Below, one piece after another: positions 1 through 11,069 of a stretch of DNA of 64,000 bases (the first letter of the stretch is position 1; each line of letters opens with the position of its first letter). This stretch comes from Angiostrongylus vasorum (taxonomy: Eukaryota; Nematoda; Chromadorea; Rhabditida; Metastrongylidae): assembly GCA_018806985.1 (NCBI GenBank), contig JADANN010000441.1:202446-266445 (forward strand), written 5' to 3'. A program made the translations under genes and the position numbers. The notes beneath the pieces were generated by a model that made no database searches, was not told the origin of the DNA, and saw only the letters and a program-made list of their open reading frames with translations.

Positions 1-117
1 TACAGAATCAGTCGGTCATAGTCAGGATTTGTGTCAACATTCAGCTAAGCGAAGGCTAATAAAAAAGATGGAACTATAGAAAAACTAATGTGGAGATATA
101 AGAAACAAATTTAAAAG

Positions 118-382
118 AGGGCGCGTGTAGTGCAGTTGTTAGTGGTGCACTGCAATACATATGGGATCGATCCCGAGCCGCAAGCTCAAGCCTTCCATCC
201 CTCCGGGGTCGACAAATTGGTACCAGACTTGTCTGGGAGGAGAGCAGGACCGGCTCAGTAGGCTTCCATGAATCTTTGTGAAGACCAGATATGCATTCAG
301 TCACCTCTAACGATGCTTGATGAAGTAGAATCCATGTCACATCTCCCAGAGTTTGCCCAACACCGACAGCTTTTTTGCTTTT
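118..382 (+). repeat. tRNA-derived SINE-like repeat, family A, copy 1
   Basis: The head resembles a tRNA with pol III boxes: a degenerate A box (GTGTAGTGCAGTTGTTAG) and a B-box-like GGGATCGATCCC. The body reads ..GTACCAGACTTGTCTGGGAGGA.. and ATATGCATTCAGTCACCTC, and the end is a T-rich CAACACCGACAGCTTTTTTG. The same layout recurs at least ten times in the window in both orientations. Not a functional tRNA. Confidence 0.75.
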
Positions 383-1374
383 AATCAAACAGCTATCAAA
401 AATAGCATCATAATAACAATGTACACATTGAGAAAATCCACGTTTCCAAAAAAACAACACCACACTAAATATAAGATTTGATGTACGTTATTTTTTTAAA
501 AAGGCAGAAGAAAGAGTACCTCTGAGAGCCGTCGACAGAAGTCAGCATCATATGACCTGAGTCGAATGAGTCTACAAAGTTTGGCGGAGATGCTCCAATC
601 TGAACAAGTAATATTTGGTTCTAAACGCAAAAAGATGTGTAAAGAAGTCACATGGACGATTTACATGAGCACAAAGCTATTTGTAGCGTACATGACACGT
701 CCTTTTTTTCTCTTTAACACCATTGGTCGCTTGAACAGTGGGAATTCCTGAAGCTGTCACACACTCAGTTAATTGCATTAGATCAGATACACCTTCTACG
801 CAATCTCTGGACCAATCTTTCAGTATTCTGAAGTGAGAATAGTGGTGTGCAATAAGCGTGAAAACATCTGAACACATGGAATTGTAAAAAAAATAGCTTG
901 TCGACGCACACTGAACAACGGAAGGCATGGCGCAAACTGGATGACGTTAAATGAGTTACGTAGCCCGCAAAACTGGAATTCTGGAAGTTCCTACTGAAGA
1001 TGAAAAAAAATCGAAAATAGGACCAGTATTTTTTTCCATTACTACTCCATCACTGCTGATGTCCAGCGCTTTCAGTTGCCGCTTTGCAGGATGGCGCCTT
1101 ACAACGTCGTCCTGTAAGTGATCTCCATTGCCGTTTGTTTCATAACCTAAATTATAAATTGTCCAATATTTACTCTAGTTAACAGAATACGAATGCTGAA
1201 AAAAACCACTAACTTTCCCGGGACCGCCTGCAGCACGAATTCCCTTAATGCTAACGTAATTTCCACACTAGGACACCCTTTCCTTCTTTTTGCTCTTTCT
1301 TCTGTACGCTCAATATCGTGTCTTACAAGTACTCTCACATATAAATCTTTTGCTAAAACTTAGTGTTTTAAAGT
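383..1374. other. No gene recognised
   Basis: AT-rich sequence with short open frames in several directions. None shows a protein family motif or convincing splice sites. Probably intergenic. Confidence 0.5.
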
Positions 1375-1745
1375 CTCGTGGCTGGGAGGTGTTTCTGGGT
1401 GTAGGGGTGCGATGTACAGCAGGGAGATTCATCCCCACTGCATGGTCTCCCAAGCTGAGAAGGAGGCTGATTTTCTATCAGGAAGCCTAGCTAAGAGTAA
1501 ACCAATAGCGGGGTCAACCACCGTGCTGGTATCAAACTAGTCGCATGGTGGCAAATCTCAATCTGATCCACAAGAGCTGCGACTGCCTGTCGTGGCGGCG
1601 GCCTGAGGGGCAGAATTGGCTAGGCGGACGTCGGAACTCCAGGGAAACACAATAGCTAAATCAGCAAAACTCCGAAAAACGAAGATTATGCTGTGGCCCA
1701 CACAACCATTAAGGACGGGCCTTCCAAGTACCCAAGTAAGTAGTG
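1375..1745 (+). repeat. ~370-bp interspersed repeat with AAGT tail, family B, copy 1
   Basis: Starts near TGGCTGGGAGGTGTTTCTGG, has GCGATGTACAGCAGGGAGATTCATCCCC and GGAAGCCTAGCTAAGAGTAAACC inside, and ends in CAAGTACCCAAGTAAGTAG. Six related copies lie in the window; where the tail is clear it is a short AAGT tandem. The strand given puts the AAGT tail at the 3' end. The GATTCATCCCC segment resembles a pol III B box, so a SINE origin is possible but not shown. Confidence 0.7.
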
Positions 1746-2368
1746 TTTTAATGTAATAATTGCGCGGTTTAAACCATTATTTTATGTCTACCAGCGCGCA
1801 AGATCACTACCGAAGAAATAAAGCCTCGTCGCATCGATCGTATACAGATCACTAGGTGTGGGTCTACCTAAAGTGTCTGCTTCACGTCCTCCCTCTTCGT
1901 CTCCACCTAACGTAGCACAATGTCGGACTCCGTTGCAGCTTCAGTCCTGGTGCAGGGCCAAATGACAAGAAACACACGGCTATATTGCGAAAGACACTAC
2001 ACACTCTGCAAACTAGGAACTAGGTACCTGTCACTATTGTATGCGAAAGCAGATATAAAACGGAGAAACTGTGTTCATACGTCTCGACGGAGGAAATACT
2101 ACCTAACAATGTCCTCAATCCTTTCTGGAAAGGCTAGCGTACCACACAGTTCCACGCATGCATCTAAACAATGCCTTAGGCCTTCAGATTGCAACCATCT
2201 CTTCCTTATAAAACGAAGCGGGATTGGAACCCGAAATAAAAAAATCAACTGTTGAAAACAAACGTTCCTCTTACGCACAGAGCTCGTTGGACAGGTTTCG
2301 GCCAATCGAAAACTCAATCACCAAGATAATTCAAAAGACCGACATTCAATGAACCTTGGCATAAATCG
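1746..2368. other. No gene recognised
   Basis: Short frames only (for example around 1920-2255 on plus), without family motifs or paired splice sites. I see nothing I would call a gene. Confidence 0.45.
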
Positions 2369-2723
2369 TTGATATATTTATTCATGTGATCTTATAAACT
2401 GATCTTGTTGAGCTGATGCGAGGTTACTATAAGTTTTCCCTATCGTTGTTGTTTGTTGTCGTCGTCGTTATCGTCGTTGTTTGTGTTGTTCGTAAACGGC
2501 TGACGTTTCGGCGATTTCGCCCTCCTCATGGTCATGCTGTTACGAGTGGGACTCCGTCCTCTCATGAGTAGGTCCCACCAGTAACAGCACGGCTCTGAAG
2601 AAGGCGAAATCGCCAGAACGTCGGCCAACGATCAATAACACTAACAACATCGACAACGAAAACTTATACCAACCTCGCATCAGCTCAACAAGAGGAGTTT
2701 GTAAGATCATATAAATAAATCAA
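2369..2723. mobile_element. Palindromic element with hammerhead-like cores, copy 1
   Basis: An imperfect inverted repeat centred near 2562, where GTGGGAC pairs with GTCCCAC. The left arm on the minus strand and the right arm on the plus strand both read: hammerhead-like core (AAGGCGAAATCGCC in the right arm), then AACCTCGCATCAGCTCAACA. The right core is CTGAAGA..AGAACGTC (the conserved GAAA is mutated) and the left is ATGAGGA..GAAACGTC (the first C is mutated), so neither looks fully active. The core and terminal motif match those 3' of the GIY-YIG ORF at 15.3-16.2 kb. Read as two PLE 3' ends joined head to head. Confidence 0.7.
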
Positions 2724-5679
2724 ACACCAAGAGTTCCGCCTAAAGAATAGTCATGTACAAACACCAAATATTTTTGGCATTGCAAATTCGAAGTACTCAA
2801 TTGATAGCAACATCCTACCGTATAAACCACAAGAGCACACCATTGGCGAATTCCGTTCTACAGCGGTTGACATCGTCACCCATACGAGAATGATATAGTA
2901 CTAACGAACGAACCCGTCAGTCAAAGTCCATACTTCCATAGTCCAAAGAAGGAACAAAATCTCTTCCCTCTAAAGCACCATGCCAATATGACTCAATAAT
3001 TCATCCAGCACCACAACGAATTCAACTCATTTCTAGAAGAAGAAAATGAAAGTAGATAGTGAGACTTGTAACAAAACAGTAACTGGCGGTGTGTATTCTA
3101 TATAAATCGCGCTCTGAGCTGCCGATATAAACTGAATAGGGGCAATTTTCTTTACAGCATCTTATTTTGGCCTGCAGAACCTTTCATCTAAGCCCTTGTA
3201 ATCAATCGAAAAGTTGTTCAACATAGGTGTTTTGGTAGGCGCTGTTCTGAAATAGCTCTATTCTACACATAGAAATATTGGGAAACATTTTCAACTTCTA
3301 TTTACTATCTATCCCCCCTTCATGCAGAAGGCTGCCACATGAGGTACATTCACGATAATGCTGAGATATGAGCAGAACTCAGAACCTCAGAACGGTTTTG
3401 ACATTCTGAGCATTACTGGTATCTCAGCATCCATATGACTGTAATTCTCACTCTACCCTGCCATGAGAAAAAGAATACGCAGTAAGTAAATGTTAAAATA
3501 CAATGATTCCAAACAAAACCTGGAGAATAGAGGAAGGTTGAAGAAGTCGGTGAATACAGTTCTGATGGGCGCCAGATGTGCCACGGATCTTCGATTTTAC
3601 ACAATGGAATCGTTTCTCTCTCATATTTGTGTACCCACTAACAATATCGTTCTCCTCGTTTTTGAAATTGTCAACAAAAGGATTGCTAAGTGGTATGTTC
3701 AATGGTGGACATTTACGCGCCATATCATAAACGGTTCTTGGAAACTGGAAGTTCGCCATTCGCAACGACGGGTTGTGAAAACGAACTGGGAAACTGCTTC
3801 GTAGAAGTAGGTTGTAATTCAGGAATAGCGTGTGCTACTACAGAAACAAACAAGAAGGTTTAATTCGCACAGTACATAACAAACACACTGAGCATAATAA
3901 ACACACAACAATAACCTTATTCTGAGCTAAAATGTGGCACATGTTTATGTAAGGTGCTGGCTGTCGCAGCGAAGAAGGTAGGAACGTCGAAATCAAGAAC
4001 TTATTATGAACGTGTTACACCACTAATGGTGTGCAGCACCCTCTTCGCAGTTGGTGTGGTTCACCGATGCCTTCCCGTAGTTGTGCATTTCAGAACTGAA
4101 AGTCGTGAATCCTAACAGGACTCTAAAAGAAGTTTTAACATGGGAAAAAAGCGATCAGAAATAATGTGAATGGCCAAAACTAGCTTATGTTGTATTTTAC
4201 ATATTGTTTGAAGATATGAACAGCCATGCTACGAACTATATTTTATGAAATCATGTGAAGAAATAAGCGTACCAAATTGCCGAGAAATCCAGACAGCCGC
4301 TCGTGCACGGCTTCAAAGGACGCTAGTTAGTAAGACTTCGTGGTACGCTGATCTGCAGCTATTACAGTCTCATTCACTTACAACGCCCTCTTACAAGCTG
4401 ACTTCGGCTTCCTGGAAGGAATCGTTTCATTTACACACAAAAACGTCCTTCGCTGCTGACATATCCGGGATGAATAGATGGAAAAGGCACCATGAAGTTA
4501 ATTGGAGTCCGACAAATACCTTTAAGCATGTTGGTGGAATTTGCGGTCAGAATTGCAGCATCGCACTTGGATATGGGGCCTGACCAAATCATGGATGACG
4601 CAGGTAAAACTTGGGAAACATCTTGCTGGTTTGCAAATGAATACCTTTTTAATTCTCCCAAAAACGACTCTGGCTTAATATTTATTGCAAAAGTGAACTT
4701 ATCGGAGTAATAAACCTGCAGAACTATGTACGACAGGGAACTCCACTATGCCAGAAACGAAGAAAGGGATGACGATCCCCACATTAGTAAAGTAACATCG
4801 AGCACTTCGAACTTGGAAGAACAAAGTGTTCAACTATGCGAACTCTGTTTTACGATGCTTACTGCTGTTCGAAATGTGCACTTTGAAAGAATCGCAATTC
4901 AACGAATACCTAGAAATTAGCTCGAAAACGCGTATTTCGTCATCTCCATAACGTTTCTCCTGTTCCGGTTATGTAAATGTTTCTGCATAACGGCCCTGCA
5001 TTAATCGAAATAACATGGATCGAAATATAATCAAAGACAATCAGAAAATCTACGAACAAGGCAATTCTGTGAGAATTCTGGGATCTCTATCATTTCACAG
5101 TTAAAATGAGAAACGTCTTCTACTTGTCGTTGGCATAATAGCACTTTGTAAAAGCAGCTGCAGCTCCTTCAAGTCAAGAATACGGATTTCATTGACATCA
5201 TTCAAAACGGTATTTATCCGATTTGTTTTCAATTCTAGTTTTGACAAGTAAATTTAAAAAGGAAAAACATACGTTATTATCACATAATAAATACATGACA
5301 ACTTCTTCTGCAGGAAGGAAACGAACTACCCACTAGAAACTTAGTGGTTATAAAGTAAAATAAGGCACCAAGAAACAATACATATATGACATAATTTAAA
5401 AAGGAAACTATCTTCTTCAGTAGAGCAAACACTAACTGGTCATGTGCAAATGTGCTTTCCACCAAATTGTACATCCTTTACACTGCAAAAACTTAAATGT
5501 GGTAAACGGAGACTTTCAGTTTGCATGGACATAGGAGGAATATTCAAGCAAAACAAACTGTTTTGATTCGCACTCATGATCACAAACAATTGTTGATCAC
5601 GAGATATGAACAAAACTCGGGACCTTAGGTGAGCTTTGAATCTTCGACTACCCTTTCCTGGATTCATAATATCCTACTC
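2724..5679. other. Gene-poor stretch
   Basis: Apart from possible SINE fragments near 3.4 and 5.6 kb, I recognise no gene. Plus-strand frames at 4245-4583, 4492-4710 and 4726-4920 are open but overlap each other and show no recognisable domain. The downstream third of the dynein heavy chain (AAA5, AAA6, C-terminus), expected here if the pseudogene at 5.7-21 kb continued, was not found. Confidence 0.4.
3360..3480 (-). repeat. Possible tRNA-like SINE fragment, family C
   Basis: Contains ATGCTGAGATATGAGCAGAACTC, shared with the better copies at 6.7, 32.4 and 54.5 kb. The tRNA-like head is decayed. Confidence 0.35.
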
Positions 5680-5690
5680 TTCACACGCAG
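5535..5690 (-). repeat. Possible tRNA-like SINE fragment, family C
   Basis: Shares GAGATATGAACAAAACTCGGGACCT and a weak TTCGAA-type B box with the other family C copies. Confidence 0.35.
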
Positions 5691-5799
5691 CACTAGACCG
5701 TTCTCGCTGTGCAATGTGTGCTTTCATTTCGTTCCGTTCGATGGTTTTTCTCTTAGCGTGAAATTCTAATCGCTTCAGTTCGCTGCGATGGGGTCCCAC
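5680..5799 (-). pseudogene. Dynein pseudogene: stalk helix block
   Basis: After an acceptor (CCTAG) the frame reads SELKRLEFHAKRKTIER.., then HIAQRERSSAACEE and a stop. This matches the coiled-coil stalk after the microtubule-binding region (family: RNELKRLE..KARIAELERSIA..YKEEY). It is the most 3' dynein block I can place in normal order. Confidence 0.7.
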
Positions 5800-6173
5800 C
5801 TAGGAAATCGCGATAATAAGAGGTTAACTCTAAGGTAACACTACAAGCAACACAACTCCTGTTCGAGATTAACACATTGGGGACGATATCTACGTTTATG
5901 TGGTGGCAGTAAAGTTCGCTACACGATGAGGCTAATACACTAGTTACGGCTGAAAAATGCTGTGACACACACAGGTCATTTTAGAGTTGTGCATGCGCCA
6001 GTGGATAAAAATAGAATTCTCGAATTATGCATCATGCCAGAGTATAGCAGCTGAGCTTTCGCCCATTTGACCAAAGGATCGCATGCTTAGGAAGGACGAT
6101 TGACCTAAGCCTAAAATGATACTATAAAATGTCCTTGTGACACTATAACGGAAGCAAAACTATAAACTGCACC

Positions 6174-6307
6174 TTATCGAACCCCTAATCGGGGTTGTTC
6201 ACGTATTTGTTCATTTGTTTCAAGATATCACTCGTTATACTTTCTGTGTCAAATGCAAGAATTCGGGGCATCAAATCGTCCTTCACCATGAAGACTCCTC
6301 CAATTGT
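6174..6307 (-). pseudogene. Dynein pseudogene: block before the microtubule-binding stalk tip
   Basis: Acceptor GCACAG, then IGGVFMVKDDLMPRILAFDT and ESITSDILKQMNKYVNNPD, a stop where the family has Trp, then GFDK and donor GTGCAG. The family has ..MMKDDF.PRI..FDTE..T..ILK.M.KYV.NPDW. The TAG at the Trp codon is a clear disabling change. Confidence 0.8.
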
Positions 6308-6524
6308 CTGTGCATAAAGCACATCAGAAATCAAGAATTCCGAAGACACTTCTAGTTCTAACATTTTCATTCCTTCAACTCCAAAGCTGAAAAATTCTTT
6401 GAAAACACACATACGCTTTGTTTGGAGGATAAAACTGAAGGCAAATCCTTGCGTAGTAAATAGTGATTAAACAATAAGATAAAGAGAAGACAACACTTTA
6501 GAAAATACATACCCTCCAATCAGT

Positions 6525-6700
6525 GCCGACATTCTCCCTTAGTAAAATACACATGGCTTCCAGTGCTAATTTCATACCATATGTGGGCTCCCCATTAATC
6601 TTACTTCCACAAATTAATTCTTTCGTATACCTTTCACAGCTTGCTGAGCTTCTTCGTCAGCAGGCTCGACCTTGAAATATGTTGCTTGCAAATAATTGTA
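6525..6700 (-). pseudogene. Dynein pseudogene: stalk CC1 end and following helix
   Basis: Reads KVEPADEEAQQAVKGIRKN, a stop, FVEVRLMGSPHM, then in a shifted frame KLALEAMCILLRENVGTDWR and donor GTATGT. Family: VEPAV.EAQ.AVK.IKK..LVEV..M..PP..VKLALE.ICLLLGE...DWK. One stop and one frameshift. It joins naturally to the block at 6174-6307. Confidence 0.82.
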
Positions 6701-6845
6701 GCTACAACCACAAAGATGCTGAAATATGAGCAAAACTCGGAACATCAGTGCGCCCGAACTCGCGACTACACTTTTCGGGAGCGCATTTTTTATCCACTGG
6801 ACCACTGTGGCCATCGCTTTGTCTTTCACTCAGACAGCTTTTTTA
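6701..6845 (-). repeat. tRNA-like SINE, family C
   Basis: On minus: box-A-like TGGTCCAGTGGATAAAAAA, box-B-like GTCGCGAGTTCGGGCGC, then TTTTGCTCATATTTCAGCATC. Related copies lie at 32.4 and 54.5 kb. It sits in a former dynein intron. Confidence 0.6.
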
Positions 6846-7719
6846 CCCTAACGGTGCTACAGACAACATTTATGGATGTATAATGCGAGGAAAGAACCAT
6901 ATATTGCTTTAAAAGGTCAGTGCAGTAAAAGAAATTGAAAGCTGAAATACCAAGAATTTTTATGAGTCATATCAACGCTTGAAGATGGCGACATTCGGAA
7001 CAACAAAGTCTTTGTATATTGGAAGAGGAGGTAGCACAGTGGTAAGTGACGTAGTCGACTAGGAAGAAAGATGCTGAGTCGATCTCCTTATCTAATGACC
7101 TACCCCAATAGAAGTGGGGAACGTCTTAGCAAGGTTACCACCAAGACGGCAAGCATAATCGACTAGATCGGCATTCTATGCACTAAGAAGACGAAATACT
7201 CAAGCAGAAGCCGAGGCTACATGCGCAATGTTCGGCAACATTTATGGGTGTATAATGCGAGGAAAGAATACGAAGCCAATAGAATGCAAGAAACGCTGGG
7301 ATCCGCACAGTATTTGCCTAACGGTTTTCCGTCTCGCCATGGACGAAGAGGTGTTTCCAATTACCGAACTTGGATGCAAAATCGCCGGAGTTCGGCATCT
7401 AGAAACAGCGATATAAGTAAAAACCTCTTAGTCCTCCTATCACTTGCAATACTCTGTAATTCGCTGAGCGCTGTGCAAATTGGCAGTGATACAGAGTGAT
7501 ACAGACAAATAAACCCATCAGAACAAGTTCTTTTGCAAACTATAACGTGCAGAGAAACTTTTTCAGACTTCTCAACATCTGTGGTGAACGGGGTATCGAT
7601 CCAAGTTTGCAGAAGTGCTCAGTCCGACAAAAGAAGCAGCAGGAAATTAAACGCATTGGAGGCAATGCATATGGCAGCGACTGCGTCAATACAGAAATTT
7701 CGTACAATCTCACCTGTTC
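6846..7719. other. Former dynein intron/exon space, nothing recognised
   Basis: The dynein stalk CC1 exons expected here on minus were not identifiable. Plus-strand frames at 7221-7499 and 7496-7780 overlap each other and the dynein block, and show no domain. Confidence 0.4.
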
Positions 7720-7890
7720 GTTAAGGTTTTGGATGGATTTATGGACGTGCACTAGTGCATTACTGATAGGAAGACGATAAGTCGGTGGACTAAGTATGAG
7801 ACCACACACTTTCGGCAGCGCAAGAGGTGGATCGCAATCGTTTCGGTCCATATCGATAGTCGTTGTAAGCTCTGATCTAACCTTACAAAG
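7720..7890 (-). pseudogene. Dynein pseudogene: AAA4 C-terminal block
   Basis: Open frame with ELTTTIDMDRNDCDPP, LALPKVCG, PPTYRLPISNALVHVHKSI and QNLNEQ, then donor GTGAGA. The family pattern is ELT..MDL....Y.PP..LP.V...LP.PP..R.AIVN..V.VH... No disabling change inside this block. Confidence 0.85.
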
Positions 7891-8044
7891 ACCAATTGGA
7901 ATCATTCTGGACTTCTCATTTTACCTAAATTTCATTCTTCCTTTTTTATTTCGCGGACTACAGCACCACTTCGAAAATTTGAGCGGAAAGTTTGGGTAAT
8001 TCACAATCCCATAGCAGTTAAGAGGAAGCCCACATGTTTTACCT

Positions 8045-8190
8045 CGTAAAGCGGAATATCGTCCCATTCAGCAAACCAGTTCGGCACACAGCGATTGAAG
8101 AGAGCCGATGAGGAAGAAGCGCGATCGTGAAGACCGCCACCAGATGGAATCGTTGTAATCACTGTGTGTAGATCTCTCCTTACCTAAAAT
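8045..8190 (-). pseudogene. Dynein pseudogene: AAA4 sensor block
   Basis: Reads ITTIPSGGGLHDRASSSSAL, FNRCVPNWFAEWDDIPLYE, donor GTAAAA. Family: VVFTMNPSS.GLKDRA..SPALFNRCVLNWFGDW. The conserved TMNP is altered to TIP, but the frame is open. Confidence 0.85.
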
Positions 8191-8244
8191 ACGGCATTAC
8201 TCACTGGGTCGTCCAATTTAATAAACGTTAAGATATGGCTCAGT

Positions 8245-8390
8245 AAAAATACAGTGAAATCACCCGCAAAGTGAACCATTCGTATAACTCATCATGGCTG
8301 TCCAGCATCAATGCTTGATGCTGGGCACCTTCTTTAGTTTGTGTCATGAGAATCGTACGTTCATAATCCTTGAATAAACCAGACACCTGA
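8245..8390 (-). pseudogene. Dynein pseudogene: AAA4 middle block
   Basis: Reads [43 protein letters not shown]. Family: VPGLFEGDEY.TLMTQCKEGAQ..GLMLDSHEELYKWFT.QVI. Close match and open frame. Confidence 0.88.
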
Positions 8391-8559
8391 AGGGAAAATA
8401 CTTATTTAAATATTACAAGGAAAGAAATGAGAGGAACAAATAGAAGCGGAGAACTAACAACATTGTTTTTACAATGTACTAATTTAACCACGGACACGGA
8501 TTAAGCAATGTCAACTTCTTGGTATAGGAAAAGCTTTCCGAAGTAATCAAAGATAAGAG

Positions 8560-8750
8560 AAAAAAAATTATTTCTCCATTGGCCAAAAAAGCGTTTCGTC
8601 GTTCCTACATGTTTGTCCAGACTCATCCAGACCTTATGTTCCGGTAACCAGCACAACGTAACCCTGAACGCATACTCTCGTCGAAATCCGCAGCGGTGTA
8701 CATCGAATGAACTTGAACTTCAAATGAATGGGTTATAACAGCTCCACACT
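8560..8750 (-). pseudogene. Dynein pseudogene: AAA4 Walker B region
   Basis: Reads YTAADFDESMRSGLRCAGYRN, then shifted frames giving LDESG and FLANGEI. Family: YT..DFDEDLRTVLRRAGC..EKI.FIMDESN..DSGFLERMN.LLANGE. The Walker B region is broken by stops and frame changes. Confidence 0.75.
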
Positions 8751-8821
8751 CATTTGCAGTTTACACAACATAAATCTTCAAAAAGATAAAAGCAAAACAG
8801 AAGCAACTGAAATACACTCGA

Positions 8822-8960
8822 TACATTTAACCATACTATGAATCCAGAAAGCGTTGTCTTTTCAGCTCCAGCTGTACCAGTGAGCAAAAGATGTCCTCGA
8901 GGTTAACCACATATCTGGTCAATGCACTGCTCATGGTCAGCCATTTGATCGAATAGAATC
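8822..8960 (-). pseudogene. Dynein pseudogene: AAA4 Walker A block
   Basis: Reads ILFDQMADHEQCIDQICG, a stop at the Gln codon, PRGHLLLTGTAGAEKTTLSG, FIVW. The family has [25 protein letters not shown]. The P-loop GxxGxGKT is altered to GTAGAEKT, so the glycine before Lys is lost, in addition to the stop. Confidence 0.88.
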
Positions 8961-9074
8961 AACTATATATCAAGTACTTCTTCATAGGAACCCTGAATTA
9001 ACAAAAAGAAAAACTATCCTTATCGATTTACCGAAAAAAGCTATACAAATCAGGAATGGTGAAAATACTTTGAG

Positions 9075-9205
9075 CTTTGCGGATACATTACCGTTGAGTT
9101 CATCCCTTCTGAGAGGCACGTAACGTTTTGACAGCCGTCATGAATATCACAGTGGTCTGCGCAGAGCGTCTTTCACATCGCAGGAACATCCAAAATATCT
9201 AAAAG
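9075..9205 (-). pseudogene. Dynein pseudogene: AAA3-AAA4 linker block
   Basis: Reads DVKDALRRPL, stop, YS, stop, RLSKRYVPLRRDELN and donor GTAATG. Family: [27 protein letters not shown]. Two nonsense codons in about 40 residues. Confidence 0.78.
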
Positions 9206-9509
9206 TAATAATGTTAAAACACCTTATAAAACTGGTAGAATCGATGCAATGTTGTTGATGAATGAAAACTTAGGAAGAAGATGAACATATAAATCGAACC
9301 GAGTTATTCAGTTAAAAGGTGAAAATAACTGAACAGATAAATCTTAGACTCCTAAGCTCAATAAATTTAAAAGATCATAAACAGGCCCGAAAATTTCAAG
9401 GTGCACACAGACAATCTCCCATGAATGCACATATAAACTCCTCACACAACTGGATGTTTACCACTGAGCATCGGCACGTGTTAAGATGCCCTTCAAAGCT
9501 TCGGCACGT

Positions 9510-9690
9510 GGAACGCACCTTACCAGCAATGCCTTTTTTCTAATCAAATTTGCTAAATTGGTGGAGAAACCAAATCTGTAGCTTCAACAAATCATTTCGT
9601 TTCTTGTTAATATCCGGCCTTCCTCTTCGAAGCACACTGACGTGAAGCTGACAAATGTTACGCGAGAGCACACATCAGCTGCAAACTCAA
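9510..9690 (-). pseudogene. Displaced dynein exon from the AAA5 region
   Basis: Reads ADVCSRVTFVSFT, then in another frame VLRRGRPDINKKRNDLLKLQ, then IRKKALL and donor GTAAGG. In the family CSRVTFVNFT..VL..ERPDV..KR.DLLKLQGEF..LEK.LL lies far downstream of AAA4, yet this block lies between AAA3 and AAA4. About 13 residues between the two halves are missing. Either a rearrangement within the pseudogene or a fragment of a second copy. Confidence 0.78.
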
Positions 9691-9769
9691 TCTGAAAATC
9701 ACGTTCTTAGTCAGAATTTAGTAATCTACGAAAATAATTGAAATGAATTTTCAGCAGTAGAATCAACAA

Positions 9770-10110
9770 TATCGTGCGTTCAGTTACTATCGACATCCGT
9801 GCCCAGTCGATCTCGGAATAACCGCGCTGCTTCATGAGCATATAGACGGATCAGCTGTTCAGAGGTGACTCAATTGATGGGAACAATCGCTTCGGATATT
9901 CCAAGAACCCAACGTGTTCATCCACAAGGTGCATATATGTAGTCGGGATGGTCATTTTGAGTGAAGTGTTCCTAAATCGAACCGATCTAATCCAAGAAAA
10001 CGTGGCTTACTACTACACATCAGAAGTTTTACGCCTACTTGACTGCCCAGGTAAACGTCGACCACAGCATTAGTGAGTGGATCAGCAGGTCGACGAGCTG
10101 TTGAAGTTGT
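9770..10110 (-). pseudogene. Dynein pseudogene: AAA3 C-terminal blocks
   Basis: First ADPLTNAVVDVYLGSQ (about 10040-10110), then after an intron EHFTQNDHPDYIYAP, a stop where the family has Met, TRWVLGISEAIVPIN, stop, VTSEQLIRLYAHEAARLFRD, RLGTDVDSN. Family: ..RFTQD.QPHYIYSPREMTRWVRGI.EA..PLE.....LIRIWAHEALRLFQDRL. Very clear homology with several stops. Confidence 0.85.
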
Positions 10111-10189
10111 TTTAAGCACAGCTCTAAAAAAGACTAGATATCACCAATTTCAAAACATAAACAATGAAAGGGGATGTTGTACCGCAAAG

Positions 10190-10400
10190 CAGTTTGAAAC
10201 ATCTCAAGGCGGAATGTCGACTTCCACCTGTTAAATGTCCCGTAAATCTGTATACGCGACGTTTGTCCCGGACAGTCGACGTGAACGACTGGAACATGAC
10301 GCAGAAAACGCATAATCATAGGATGACGACCAGGGTCAACACGAGTATTCCATGCACCAACAGATTGAATTCGTTCTAGTGTCACAGATAAATGATCGGA
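10190..10400 (-). pseudogene. Dynein pseudogene: AAA3 block, sensor region
   Basis: Reads [53 protein letters not shown]. Family: V.LERIQFVGACNPPTDPGR.P...[26 protein letters not shown]. One of the best preserved blocks; the frame stays open for more than 60 codons, but the ACNPP motif is lost. Confidence 0.9.
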
Positions 10401-10439
10401 ATTGCTGTAAAAGGCATTATACAACAGACGTACAATAAA

Positions 10440-10700
10440 TATTCACGTTATTCTACAATCTTCTGAAATAACACGAAGCTAGGATGGAGAGCACCAGTTC
10501 CACAAGTTGTCGAAGGAAGCAAATCAAACGTTGCGTGCTGTATTTATCCCACGCGGGCAAGTTGACCTCATCACAAAAAAATGACCAACTATCGACTAGG
10601 TTGAACTGGAGCCAATACAGCACCATTTGGAAAACGTCGGTATTCACAATGGGGATTAAATGCTCTCACCAAAAGTTTACGTGTTGTCGATGAGGAGAAA
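10440..10700 (-). pseudogene. Dynein pseudogene: AAA3 Walker B block
   Basis: Reads [19 protein letters not shown], a stop at the conserved Trp, LVIF, then in a shifted frame [26 protein letters not shown]. Family: CEYRRTPNGVVL.PVQL..WLV.FCDEINLP..DKYGTQRVISF.RQ.VE. One stop plus one single-base shift in a run of seven T. Confidence 0.9.
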
Positions 10701-10781
10701 TTTACACACACCACATGCATATCTTGTTGGAAACCCAATGCGGCAAGTAATATCATTTACAAAAATGACATAAAAAAGCTA

Positions 10782-11043
10782 CAGCTCTCAGCGCTGATCA
10801 ATCCCTTGGGGATGCGTCATGCATTCGTCTTCATTAAGAATCGTTTGGAGGTGGCTGAATCCATATCTGCACTTTACAATGATTCTCCGTGGCCTACTGA
10901 TGTATCGAGCCAGTGTATCCTACCAGAGAAGTCTGGTACCAATTTGCCGACCTCGGAGGGATGGAAGGCTTGGTGGGCTAGGGAGGTGGGGAATCGATCC
11001 CGTGTATATTGCAGGGCACCTCCGACCACTGTGCAACACAAAG
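10782..11043 (-). repeat. tRNA-derived SINE, family A, copy 2
   Basis: Reverse orientation. Ends with ..GGGGAATCGATCCCGTGTATATTGCAGGG.. and CCACTGTGCAACAC (boxes B and A on minus). Inserted between the two halves of the AAA3 dynein region. Confidence 0.75.
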
Positions 11044-11069
11044 ATGATATGTGATATGGAAATTTATAA

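Noticed and set aside
2440..2640. GTT/GTC-rich run as a trinucleotide expansion
   Set aside because: Short, imperfect, and located within one arm of the palindromic element.
7540..7905. 121-codon minus ORF as an intact gene
   Set aside because: Its first half is a dynein AAA4 exon and a donor site follows LNEQ; the rest is intron read-through.
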